Source: Pseudozyma flocculosa PF-1 (Eukaryota; Basidiomycota; Ustilaginomycetes; Ustilaginales; Ustilaginaceae). Taken from it: a stretch of 64,000 nucleotides of DNA. The number at the start of each line of letters is the position of its first letter. Position 1 is the stretch's first letter. The notes under the pieces were generated by a model. It saw nothing but the letters and a program-made list of their open reading frames with translations, searched no databases and had not been told where the DNA came from. The translations under genes were made by a program, and so were the position numbers. The stretch is from assembly GCF_000417875.1 (NCBI RefSeq), contig NW_006920869.1, forward strand, positions 410,584-474,583. The letters are read 5' to 3'. Positions 43,271 through 53,032 of the stretch are shown here, piece by piece.

Positions 43271-45273
43271 TCAGAGGTAGTACCGCTCGTACCGGCTTCG
43301 CAGCTCCTCGTCGCCCCTGGTGAGCGGCGCAGCGATGGCGGTAGAGGCGAACGCTGCAGCAGGTCAGTGAAGGCGAATCGCAGTTGACGAGGTGAAACGG
43401 GCCGGACACGTCGGCACTCACTCAAAATTCCAGCGGATGCGCTTGGGCTCCTCTGCGAAGCCCTCGTCGATCTTGGGCGGCTGGACGTCGCGAAAGAAGG
43501 CCTCGATGGCCGAGGGTGGCACCACGTCCCTCCGCGGCTGTATCGAGGTCGGGCGAAGGCAACGTCAGTGCGGGGTCGAAGTACGGTGGAGCGGGCACCA
43601 ACGATACTCACCTCGTCGATTGGGCCAGCGCCCATGGCCCGGAACTGGTTGTTGTGTTGGCACGTTGCCTTCGCAACGTCGAAAAAGAAAGCGCGAATCG
43701 GTATTGAGGATGCTTGCGCCAGCGCCTGGGAGAGGGAAGCAAGGCGGGAGAGTGAATGGAGTGAGCGATAGATTCGAGGATCACGCAATAGACAAGGGAC
43801 AAAGGAGAACCGGCTCGCATACTCACTATGTAGTGCCTCCTTGTCGCCTTGTCCCTGCGGGGGGCGGGAACGTCGGAGAGAATGGCGAGTATGGGCCTGT
43901 GTCAGTAACGCTGCTGTGTGGATCTCGCAGCACGCTCGAACCCTCGAAGCGCTCACCGATTCGTGTTGTCTGCCAAGTCGGCGCGAGTGGTGAGAAAGAA
44001 CGAGGCGTGATGGTGTCAGCCTCCAGCTCGAGCGGTACGCCCACACACGCCCCGCGAATGTGAGCCACTCACCGACGACGCAGCTCTTCCCCTCCGCGAT
44101 GCACTCCCTGACCGCCGCAACGCACTTGTCGCGCGTTTTGAGCGTGTCCTGGTTGATCCAGATGTAGCCGGCGGGATCGAGGTGTCGCCGGAAAAAGGCC
44201 GTCTTGCCGCTCGCGGGTGGGCCGACGAAGAGAATCACCTCGGTATGTCGGTCGGCGGGCACGAGTGGCGTGTCGGATGGATGGAAGACGGCGTCGCTCA
44301 AATCGGCCTCGGGCCCGGACCCGCCAAAGATGGGTAGCCGCTCGAGGCTGCTCGGCTTGGCCTCCCACGGCCGCGCCGGTATGGCAAGCTGCTCCTTGGC
44401 GTCGACGAAGAACTGCTCGGGCGTGAGGAATCGCAGACCGGCGTTGAGCGCCCACTTGTAGTCCGTATCGTTGTGGTCTTTGGCGGTCATCGACTTGCGA
44501 CCGGCGGCGTCTCCAACGTAGTAAGAGCTGGCGAGGTCGGGAGCGAGGCCGCCGTTGAAGCGCTCCTGGAGCTCCGTCCAGATGCCGAGACGCGGCTTGC
44601 GGTACTGGTCGTCGGCGAGGGCGGCAAAGATGCGCAGCGGCACGTCGAGGGCGCGGGCGACGTGCACGACCTTCTTGCGCCACGTCTCGAGCTTGACGCT
44701 GCCCGAGTACTGTGTCTGTTTCTGGTTGCTCACGACGACGATGGCGTACCCCTCGCCGTGCGCCTGCTGGACCTTGGACACGACATTCTGGAAGCAGAAC
44801 TTGAAGTCGTACTCGTCCCTGGCCGATGGGAACTGCTTGTTCGATTTCGGGCGGACGAGCGTGCCGTCGAGGTCGAACAGGGCGAGTTTGGTCGAGGGCT
44901 TCGGGGAGCGGAACGAGGCGTGCAGGCACGACTTGGCCGGGCCGAGGGGTTCGTGCCAGTTGAACTGTCCCGCCGCAGATGACGGACCTGCGCCATCGCC
45001 GGGGACGCCGCTGCTCGTCGTCGTCGTCGAAGTCTTGCCCATGTTGAAGATGGGAGCGAGCTTGGGCTTCTTGCTTGCCGTTCCGGCGTCTGGCGTCGTG
45101 GCTTCCGAGCTGCTCGTCGCCGTGGCTGCCGCGGCGGAAGAGGGGGGAGCGGGCATGGAGAGGACATACTCGTCATCCGAAGACGACGGTGGCGCAGCAT
45201 TGGGCGGGTCCTTGCGCTTTTCGGACGCTGCGCTCCGCACTGTCGTGCCGGAGGCTTGTGATGACGAAGGCAT
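43271..45273 (-). CDS. PNKP: Polynucleotide kinase 3'-phosphatase (PNKP), six exons with microexons
   Basis: Repairs broken DNA ends by removing 3'-phosphate and adding 5'-phosphate. Exons: 44073-45273, 43957-43969 (13 bases), 43827-43854 (28 bases), 43612-43725, 43422-43537 and 43271-43316; total 1518 bases, 505 residues. The phosphatase domain has LALFDLDGTLVRPKS (DxDGT nucleophile), VVVSNQKQTQYSG and YYVGDAAGR. The kinase domain has the P-loop LFVGPPASGKTAFFRRH and YIWINQDTLKTRDK. Splicing through the two tiny exons yields VVGDNTNRDKATRRHYI, the conserved DNTN block. The end reads RIRWNFEGDEELRSRYERYYL. There is no N-terminal FHA domain; instead there is a Ser/Thr/Ala-rich leader of about 120 residues, as in fission yeast Pnk1. 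It reads straight through introns if unspliced, so naive models will be wrong. Confidence 0.93.
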
Positions 45274-45836
45274 GCTTGTATTGGTCCTGCCGAGATGTGG
45301 GCTTCTAGTATGGAGATGCGCCGAGGCGGTGGCGAGGAAGACGGACGGAGAGCGTATCCAGCGACCGCCCTGTCTCGCGGCGCTGAGCCAATTTGGCGTT
45401 ATGGTGGAGTCGGGGGTGAGGCTGACAGCGTGGAGAGCGGGTCGATGGGGATGTCTAGAGTTGAGGCGACGAGGACGGTGCGGATGATGGCCTCGAGGCG
45501 TGGCGGTGCGAAATGGGCCGGGCAAGGAGGAGTAAGCAAGAAGGCCACAGGGTCAAGGGCCGCCTGCCAAAGTTGGGTCCAACACGCCTGGCCGCCCTCC
45601 ACACTTGTTCCTGGCACTCTGCGCCACAGCCTCGAAACGCGCACACGCGACGCCCGCAAGAGCCAGGGCCTGGCCAGGCAGGGCGCAAACGACCACCTCG
45701 ATTCCAGCGTGGGCCACAGCAGAATGAGAGCCACATCCGTCATGATACTGAGCACATCAACCATCCCGTACAAGGCCGTACAGATCACATGCAAGTGCGG
45801 CCCATCCCTCCTCGGCTGCGGACGACAAGGCACACC
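45274..45836. other. Intergenic, PNKP promoter side
   Basis: 563 bases between the PNKP start and the nitronate monooxygenase stop; nothing coding seen. Confidence 0.5.
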
Positions 45837-48800
45837 TCAGAGCTTCGAGGGCCTCGCCTGGGTGTTGCTCTGCTTGTGCGAGACGAGCGTGGCGAGGCGG
45901 CTGATGTGCTTCTCAGCGTCGGCCTCCATCTGGGCAACCAGCTCCTTGCACGTAGGCTGCTCGTCGAGGCGTGTGAGAGTGCAGGGAAGTCAGCACCGCT
46001 CCACGTGGCGTCCTGAACGACCTGCTAGGCGGATGAACTCACAATGTCGTGGATCAGACCGACGGTGATGCCCGCGCTCCAGACGCCAGCATCAATGTCG
46101 CCGGTCTCGTAGACCTTCTTGCCGCGCGCGCCCGAGACCAGCTCGCGCACGTCCTCAAACTTGGCTCCGCCCGGTCGGTTCTCGAGGCGAACCACCTCGA
46201 CGGCCACCTTGTTCCTGATGGACGCGGCGGCGGTGGCAGGGTCGAGGAAGCGTGGTGTCGAAGGTGCGGTTGAAGACGGAGCAAACGGGGCGATCGAGGG
46301 CGATGGCGGTGGCGAAGCATGTGAGGAAGTCGGCGGGTCAGTACGGGATGGTCTAATGGCGGAGAGGGATGGTAGAAGAAGCAGCAAGGCGGGGTAGGCA
46401 AGTCTAGGGGGAGAAGGACGCAGCCGCTGCAGGGTCATGGCGACCCAAGACGCGGAAGGCAGGAGTACTGCCGCGATGGCGGCGACTTGAGACGGCGACT
46501 AGGCGCTGCCGGCCTGGACCGCCGGCGGCGGCGAGGGCTTCTTGCCCTTCGGCACGAGCCACAACAGGGCGAGCAGCAGCTTGAAGCCCGCCGAGATGGC
46601 CACACCGCCCGCGAAGCCGGCCTTGGTGTAGAGGAACGTCTCGCCGACGCCAGCGCCGAGGCAGAGCATCGCAACGGCGAGCAGCCGACGGTCGCGCCCG
46701 CGCGTGTTGGCCGAAGGGCGCAGCGCAAAGAGGTACGGGTCCGACGACAGCTGCGTCAGCGTCGCCGTGAACGCTACCGTCGTAGCGAAAGTCGGCGACG
46801 AGAGCTTCTGCGCGGCGATGCTCTGCATGCCCATCGAGATGGCGGGCAGCACAATGATGGCCGGGTAGTATTGGAACGTGGGCTGCATGTTCTCGGGCTG
46901 GCTGAGCAGGATGCCCGCCGATCCAAACAGCAGCGCGCTCTGGATCAGGCTGCTGAGGAACATCCAGCGTCGCTTGTTATGGCCCAGCCGCTGCCCGGCG
47001 TGGTAGCCGGCGAAGCTGCCCACGAGAAACGACGAGATGCTGAGGCCGCGCAGCAGCGTCTGCAGCGGATCCCGCTCGGCCTGCGGGAACATGTACTGCG
47101 CAATGTTGCCCGAAAGCTGGACCAGGTTGCCCGTCTGGAAGCCCAGCCAGACCGAGGTGCGCGAATAGAGCATCATGTCGATCATGCCCGTCAGGAAGGC
47201 CTGCCAGGCGAGCGGGACGGTGGCCTCGGACTGGTCGATGGCGTCGTCCATGTAGGACAGCGCCGCCGAGGCCATCCGAGGGCGCCGCGGCTCGCCAGCG
47301 GCCACCTGCAGCAAGCCGGGATCGGGCGGGTCGTTGCTGCGGTCCTCGGGAGCGGACGAGAGCATCGAGACCTTGGAGTCTGGACGCATGGCCAAGCCGT
47401 TGGCATCAGCGTCGTCGCGCGGGCTGTCAGCGGCCATGTCATCGCCATCGCCACGCAAGGCGCGTGCCTTGCCCGCTGCCACCGAGTTGACCTCTGAAGG
47501 ACGGCGAATAGGGACGCTCGTCGAAGAAGCCGAGGCCGCGGCGCAGTCCTCCTCAAGAGAGGAGCTGTGAGCGGGGAAGGATGAGGGGAAAGGGCCGCGT
47601 CAGCACGAAATCGAGTGCAGGCCTCTGAAGTATGGTGCGTGGCAGCAGGGCGCGCGAGTCGAGGATGGTGACTGCAAGGACGTGATCTCCACTCACAGGC
47701 AAGGAAAGGGGTCCGATGGTGACGGTCGCAGCGACGCTCTGAAGACGGTGCGTGCAAGCTTCGCCCGGCGCTTGATTAGAGACGCTCCAACGGCGATAGG
47801 AGATGCCCGTCGAGCCGCCGATCCGAGGTGCCAGATAGCCCTTGACTGGAAGGGTCCCCTTTCCCAGCTTTTGCCGGCGCTGCAGCCACATCGGAGTGTG
47901 AAGTCGTCGAGCACGAATCACGGGCCACTTCGAGATCGCGGACACTGCGGGGCAGAGACGAGAAGACGGTAGCGAAGCAGCGGGTACTCACTTGTAGACA
48001 CGGGCCGTGTTCCTGAGGGTGCGGAAGATGTGGGTGGTGTTGCGCTCGTCGGCGTCGACCATCGCCTTCTTGACGTTGTCGTGCACCTCGGCCTCCTTTG
48101 TGCACATGAAGCGGGTGCCCACTGCGAGCGGGGGGGCCGGGTAATCGAGCGAGGGGAGATGGCGTCAGCGCGTCAGCTCTGCCATGCCTCTACCGTCGCA
48201 GCCGCGCTCCGCTGCTTCGACTCACTGTTGGCGCCGGCGGCGCCGAGGGCGAGGGCCGAGGCGAGGCCCTGGCCGTTGGCGATGCCTCCGGAGGCGATAA
48301 AGGGCACCTTGAGCTCCTCTGCGGCGCGGGCCATGAGGACGAGGCCGCCGATGTCGTCCTCGCCCGGGTGACCGGCGCATTCGAAGCCGTCGATGCTGAG
48401 CATGTCGGCGCCGAGCTTCTCTGCGCTCTTGGCGTGGCGGACCGAGGTGCACTTGTGGATGACGTAGCAGTTGTGCTGCTTTGCGATCTTGATGATGGGG
48501 CCCGGGTTGTAGCCGGCCGTCTCAAAGATGCGGCAGCCCTCCTCGATGGCGGCGCGGGTGAAGCCCTCGTAGTCCGGCGGGTTGATCGAGGGGAGGAGCG
48601 TGAGGTTGACGGCGATCTCGCCGTACTTGCCCTTCCTCTCGGCCTTGATGTCGTCCGAGATGAGGGCACGCGTCTCGCGGATGGCCTGGCGCAGCGCATC
48701 CGGGGTGGGCTGCGTCAGGGCGGTGAGGACGCCGAGGGCGCCGGCGTTGGTGACGGCGGCGGCGAGGGCGGGCGTGCCGACCCACTGCATGCCTCCCTGG

Positions 48801-48853
48801 ACCAGTGGGACGCGGAGGCCGAGGGCTTCGGTGAGGGCAGTGACAAGGACCAT
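45837..48853 (-). CDS. Nitronate monooxygenase (2-nitropropane dioxygenase family) with PTS1, split by a 1.8 kb intron
   Basis: FMN enzyme that oxidises alkyl nitronates. Exons: 48226-48853 (ATG at 48853), 47992-48121, 46043-46214 and 45837-45956; total 1050 bases, 349 residues. The N-terminal barrel shows PLVQGGMQWVGTPALAAAVT, HKCTSVRHAKSAEKLGAD, DGFECAGHPGEDDIG and the FMN phosphate loop FIASGGIANGQG. Exons 2 to 4 continue without a gap: NMGTRFMCTKEAEVHDNVKK, NTARVYK, then NKVAVEVVRLENRPGGAKFE, KKVYETGDIDAGVWSAG and IHDI-PTCKELVAQMEADAE. The protein ends in SKL, a peroxisomal signal. Intron 3 (46215-47991, 1777 bases) has normal GTGAGT and CAG ends but holds a complete same-strand gene. Failure to splice would stop right after ARVYK (in-frame TGA), losing the C-terminal domain and the SKL. 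Confidence 0.87.
46499..47437 (-). CDS. DUF1275 (YoaK-type) membrane protein, nested in an intron
   Basis: Multi-span membrane protein of the DUF1275 family, function unknown. The minimal model starts at ATG 47437 and gives 312 residues. Hydrophobic spans begin at WQAFLTGMIDMMLYSRTSVW; the family hallmark QTGNLVQLSGNIAQ follows, then SFLVGSFAGYHAGQRLG, FLSSLIQSALLFGSAGILLS, the second hallmark MGMQSIAAQKLSSPTFATT, and TATLTQLSSD. It lies wholly within intron 3 of the nitronate monooxygenase gene, on the same strand. The frame stays open upstream to about 47565 (ending at a possible CTCACAG acceptor), so an extra 5' exon is possible; I could not find a convincing one. The C-terminus KGKKPSPPPAVQAGSA is short and cytosolic. 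Confidence 0.85.
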   Translation of the reverse strand: MAADSPRDDADANGLAMRPDSKVSMLSSAPEDRSNDPPDPGLLQVAAGEPRRPRMASAALSYMDDAIDQSEATVPLAWQAFLTGMIDMMLYSRTSVWLGFQTGNLVQLSGNIAQYMFPQAERDPLQTLLRGLSISSFLVGSFAGYHAGQRLGHNKRRWMFLSSLIQSALLFGSAGILLSQPENMQPTFQYYPAIIVLPAISMGMQSIAAQKLSSPTFATTVAFTATLTQLSSDPYLFALRPSANTRGRDRRLLAVAMLCLGAGVGETFLYTKAGFAGGVAISAGFKLLLALLWLVPKGKKPSPPPAVQAGSA

Positions 48854-49445
48854 GGCGGTGGCAGAAAGGGGTGCTGTGGTCTGGGCTGGATCAAAGAGAG
48901 GCTGGCGATCTAGAGGGACGTGGTTGGTAGATGGAGCAGAAGTGGCAGTGAGGGGCTGTCGTTGATGAAGGGGGGAGATGCGTTATGAAGAGGGGATGAG
49001 GACGAGGATAGAACGTCTTCGGGACGAGGTTCCGTTGGCGAAACCGGCAAGGAAGCCTGTCCAGGTAGCCGGGTAAAGTTGTTTGCACAAGCGAGGGGGG
49101 ACGGGCCTCGTGTGTGGTACGGGTTCGGGCAGGTGGAAGGCGGGGATGGCGAGCAAGGCGGCGAGGCAGAAGTCCAGCACAACGGCCCGGTCCACGGCAG
49201 TCGGCGGGTCGAGGAGCGGGCGACGAGTGTCGAGTGTGTGTGCGGGGCAGACGTCGACCGGCCGTGCCGAATGGTGGAAAGCAGCCAAAGCGCATAGCAA
49301 CGGTGGCCCGCTCCGGGTTCGGCCAGCCAACAACCCTGCCCACCGGATCCAGCGCAAGCCGGTCTCTGCGCCCTAAATGGCGAATGAAAGAAGAGAAGCC
49401 CTCACCCGTGCGAGCCAGGCGGGAAAATGCCCGCGCTGCGCTAGG
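48854..49445. other. Intergenic, nitronate monooxygenase promoter side
   Basis: About 590 bases with normal GC-rich composition and no supported gene. Confidence 0.5.
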
Positions 49446-50291
49446 TCAACAGCCTGCGCTTGCAAGAGTCTGAGGCTGCTGCTGCAGGCAAGCAAGCAGT
49501 CCCTGTTGAACAGCCAGCCAAAAAGCATTCAGATTCAACAGGACTACCGACTGAAGGAAAACAGGCAGAAGCAGACTAGCCAGCAGAGCATGCTTGTCAT
49601 GAAGAGTAGGCACCTGGTGCAGATGTCCACATTCAGTCTTGCCAATTGATGCTGCAGCAGCTGTGCTTGCCTCTGTGTCCATCTCATGTTCTTGCTGGCT
49701 CTTGATGGCAACAGCAACGGCATGTGGGAACTGATGGTGTTGGACACAGCTTGCTAGCTCCAGGCTCCTTGTGAACTTGTCCATCATGATCTCAGACACC
49801 AGCAGGGAGGCCAGACCACTGCTGTAGGATGTATAGCTATGATCCTTCTTTTTCCCCTCCTGGTGGTGGAAGGCCTCCCTGGCAGCCTCCCTGCCGAGGA
49901 CGATCCATGCCTTGTCTCCTTTGGCTTGCCTCCAGACATAGACCCTGGAGCGGCTGAGACCAGCTCCGTTGTACATCTGTTGGAGGGCAATGAGCATGTT
50001 TTGCTCACTGAGAGGGCGAGGAGGTTCAGCCAGCCCGCCAAGGCCAGGTGCTGCAGATAGGAACAGGGGCTCGTTGGTGATACCCCTAAACTCCCGCAAA
50101 GAAGACTGCAGGAGCTCTTCCACAGACTTGAGCACCTTGCCATTGGCACCTAGCTTGCCTCGAAAGATGAGCCTGCAGTGAGGGCACTTGATCAGCATCA
50201 GTAGGGTGAATTGGCTGTAGGATGCCAGACAGTTGTAGATGATGTTTGAGGCCTCACTTGGAAAAGCCAGCACTGCACAAGCCTGAGACAT
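49446..50291 (-). CDS. Unrecognised open frame in a CpG-poor island, possible mobile-element remnant
   Basis: Open frame of 281 codons from ATG 50291 to TGA 49446. I do not recognise the protein. Its N-terminal half contains a CPHC zinc-knuckle-like pair in LLMLIKCPHCRLIFRGKLG, then KSVEELLQSSLREF, QQMYNGAGLSRSRVYVWRQ and ILVxGREAA-like text. The C-terminal 60 residues are hydrophobic (LLASLLLPVFLQSVVLLNLN) and may be chance. Codon choice differs sharply from all neighbours: CpG is nearly absent and CTG/CAG/TTG codons dominate. It could be a fragment of a transposon gene or a young lineage-specific gene. No terminal repeats or target-site duplication could be found by eye. Confidence 0.3.
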   Translation of the reverse strand: MSQACAVLAFPSEASNIIYNCLASYSQFTLLMLIKCPHCRLIFRGKLGANGKVLKSVEELLQSSLREFRGITNEPLFLSAAPGLGGLAEPPRPLSEQNMLIALQQMYNGAGLSRSRVYVWRQAKGDKAWIVLGREAAREAFHHQEGKKKDHSYTSYSSGLASLLVSEIMMDKFTRSLELASCVQHHQFPHAVAVAIKSQQEHEMDTEASTAAAASIGKTECGHLHQVPTLHDKHALLASLLLPVFLQSVVLLNLNAFWLAVQQGLLACLQQQPQTLASAGC

Positions 50292-50340
50292 CACTGCAGC
50301 AGTCCTTGATCAAACAAAGTGAGGTGATGAGCCCACAGTT
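49550..50340. other. CpG-depleted island
   Basis: Only about ten CG dinucleotides in roughly 790 bases. Eight of them fall in 49861-50100; 49561-49860 has one and 50101-50340 has one. The flanks return at once to dense CpG. It shares the TG/CA-rich texture of the island at 33177-33516. Confidence 0.65.
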
Positions 50341-50728
50341 CCGCAACAGGGAGAGTCTCGGGGGTCTGTTGCAGTCCTGCAAGGTCGTCTTGGCGGCCTG
50401 CCCTGCACAAACTTTATTAATACTACGGCCCGACATAGTCATGTCCCGGCCAACTCGAACGGAGCTGCCGAGCAACGGCGATCAGTGTTTGTCTTGGTGA
50501 AGAGTTTCATTGCGTCTCATGAGATAGCTACGGCCTCGAAAGGGGCATTGGCGAACGTCGAAAGACGAAGCGAGGATATCGTGAAGCGGCCAGCGGCCGA
50601 CCAGCATCAAGACAGACAGAAGGGACGAGCTAAGGGGACACAGAGCGACCTGGTATGTTGCCGAAAGGCGCGTGAGCGAGCGGTCGATGTCTGCGGCCCC
50701 TTCTGCCGGGCGATGCGAGAAGGCCAGA
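50292..50728. other. Intergenic, island edge to sugar porter 3' side
   Basis: The right flank of the CpG-poor island grades into ordinary sequence by about 50430. No gene seen. Confidence 0.45.
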
Positions 50729-52847
50729 TTAGGCCGTCTCGACGCGGTTCTTCCTCTTCTTGGGCGAGCCGCGGTTGGTCTCGCCGATGGTGGGGACCCA
50801 CGAGGCCGAGCGCCAGGGAGCGACGTTCTGCGAGTAGAGCTCGTCGACCTGCTCGAGCGTGAGTCCCTTGACCTCGGGCACCATGAAGTAGGTGTAGAAG
50901 AAGCCGAAGACGAGCACCGAGCCGAAGATGAGCAGGATGAAGGTGTCGTACTTGTCCGCGATGCCGGGCGAGAAGTAGGACAGGAGGAAGTTCCAGATCC
51001 AGTCTGTGCGACGGGACGACGAGGAGATCAGAGGTAGGAGGCAAGTCGTATCAGCTATGATGCGCTCCAGCGGGATCGACGAAGACGTCCGACGGCGCGG
51101 CGGGAGAGCTACTCACTCGCGGCCGATCCGAGCGAGATGCACTTCGCGCGGATGTACTGCGGGTAGTTCTCCGAGAGGAAGACCCAGGGCGTGGGGCCCC
51201 AGAAGATGCTGAAGAACATGACGTGGAAGATGGCGAACGTGATGAAGGCGTTGCCGGCCTGCTTCTGCGACGAGCTGATCTGGTCCGGGGGCGTGCCGCG
51301 GGGTGCGAGGGCGTAGCGTCCGACAAAGGCAACGATGAACGCGCAGCTGGCCTCGGCGGCGGCGCCGATGAGGAGCGACTGGCGTCGGCCGAGCTTCTCG
51401 ATCGAGATGAGGGCGGGGATGGTGGCCAGCAGCGAGACCGAGCCGAGAAGGAACTGGATCTGGTACGCATCGAGCGACACCGCCGCGCTGTTGAAGACTG
51501 TAGAAAAAAAATTCGCGCCATCGCGAGGTGGCAAATCCGCAGCAACGTCAGCATCCCCTATGCATCCCATACTCCCAGAATGAGCGTCTACAGCGCCCTG
51601 GACACTTACAGACAGGGCCATAGTAATAGTAGAAGTTCTGGCCGTTTAGTTGCTGAATAGTCTGAAGCATGATGCCGTTGAGGGTGCGCTTCCACATCTG
51701 CTGCTTGTTGGAGAAGCAAAGGAGGTAGGCCGAGATGTAGTTGCGGTCCTTGAAGGCCTCGTTTTCGATGAGGATGCCCTCGTTCATGTCGGCGAGCTCG
51801 GCTTCCATCCACTTGTCGCCGCGAAGCTCGCCGTGGAAGTCGCGGAGCTCGATGTTGCGCATGGCTGCCATGACGCGGCGCGCCTCGACCACGTCACCGC
51901 GTTGCAGCTTCCAGCGCGGCGACTCGGGCAGGACGGTCATGAGCGCGATGAGGATGACGCCCCAGAGCAGCTGGAGGCCGACGGGGATTTTCCAGGAGGC
52001 GACCGAGTCGACCATGGTGTGGGTCGCCCAGCCGATGCCGTAGCTGACGAAGATGCCGAAAATGCTGCGGGTGACGCGTGTCCAGTGTAGCGGCGGTGGC
52101 GAGAATAGAAACGGTGGCGGTGGAGATCAGCGCACACTCTACATGTCGACCCGTCCCTCCAGCCTGGATGTGCAATGCCACTCACATGAGAAGCTGGTAG
52201 CCGGCGACCATGGCACCACGGACGTGCTTGGGGGCCGTCTCACCGAGGTAGAGCGGGCAGAGACCGGAGAGAGCACCGACGCCGAGACCAGCGAAAGCAC
52301 GGCCGACGGCGAACTGCTGCCAGCTCGAGATGGTGGCCGTCTGAACGATGGCGCCGAGAAGGAACCACGAGGCCCAGAAGACCATCGAAGTGCGACGGCC
52401 GAAGAAGTCGGATACGGGCGCCTGGAGCAAGGCGCCGACGAACGTTCCGACCGACAGAGTCGAGTTGATGAGCGAGGTGCGCGAGGAGGGCAGCGAGCAG
52501 ACGCCGTCGATGCACTCGCCACCGAAACGCAGCACAAAGTCCTTCATGATGAAGGCACTGCGATGCACAGAACGTTGTCGAGGCCAGGTCAGCGCGGTCC
52601 GTCGACGGAGCTTCGGGCACGGTGTGAAGCATCCTCACCATGAAACAACGCCGATGTCGTAGCCAAACAGGAATCCACCCGTGCAGATGGCAATGCCAAG
52701 CAGCTGGGCTCTCCGGGTCATGGCGGAAGGCTCGGGAGCCTCGTAGCCTAGGGAGCGGCCGCTGTCGACGTCGCCGATGGCGAGGACATCGAGGCCTTCC
52801 TTTTCGTTCTTGTGCTCAGCCGAGCTGTGAGAGTGTGTGTCGGCCAT
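50729..52847 (-). CDS. MFS sugar porter (hexose-transporter type)
   Basis: Twelve-span sugar/proton symporter of the fungal sugar porter family. Exons: 52639-52847 (ATG at 52847), 52186-52557, 51610-52064, 51117-51497 and 50729-51003; 1692 bases, 563 residues, all phases consistent. Signatures: GGFLFGYDIGVVSCAFIMKD across splice 1, DFFGRRTSMVFWASW in loop 2-3, LCPLYLGETAPKHVRGAMV, PESPRWKLQRGD after span 6, LQTIQQLNGQNFYYYYGPVF in span 7, EKLGRRQSLLIG, PWVFLSENYP, and PEVKGLTLEQVDELY after span 12. Exon 4 is preceded by an A/T run in the acceptor tract. The C-terminus is Lys/Arg-rich. The sugar cannot be told. TATA box about 180 bases upstream. Confidence 0.93.
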
Positions 52848-53025
52848 GGTGGACGGGCGGCTCTGCACGGTCGACGGTGGGTCTGCGTTGCGCCAGGGGG
52901 GGATGATGATGGGTCGTTGCGGTCGCGGTCGTATGAGACGCGCCTGGGGCTACGTTTGGAACGGGGTAAGGGACGCCGGGTGACTTCAAGGATTGCGGGG
53001 CTCCTCCTGGCCAACGCTTGAATGG

Positions 53026-53032
53026 CTATATA
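53026..53032 (-). promoter_or_regulatory. TATA box of the sugar porter gene
   Basis: TATATAG on the minus strand, about 180 bases before the ATG at 52847. Confidence 0.55.

Noticed and set aside
42829..45525. A single 898-codon reading across PNKP and beyond
   Set aside because: It reads through introns that happen to stay open. The spliced model restores DNTN and the conserved C-terminus; the read-through does not.
46025..46438. Separate small secreted protein starting at ATG 46438
   Set aside because: The hydrophobic start looks like a signal peptide, but the rest is plainly the nitronate monooxygenase C-terminus, and a CAG acceptor lies exactly where the family sequence begins.
45837..48853. 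Nitronate monooxygenase as a plain pseudogene
   Set aside because: All four exons are intact in frame with consensus splice sites and an SKL end, so I keep it as a gene with a large intron, while noting the alternative.
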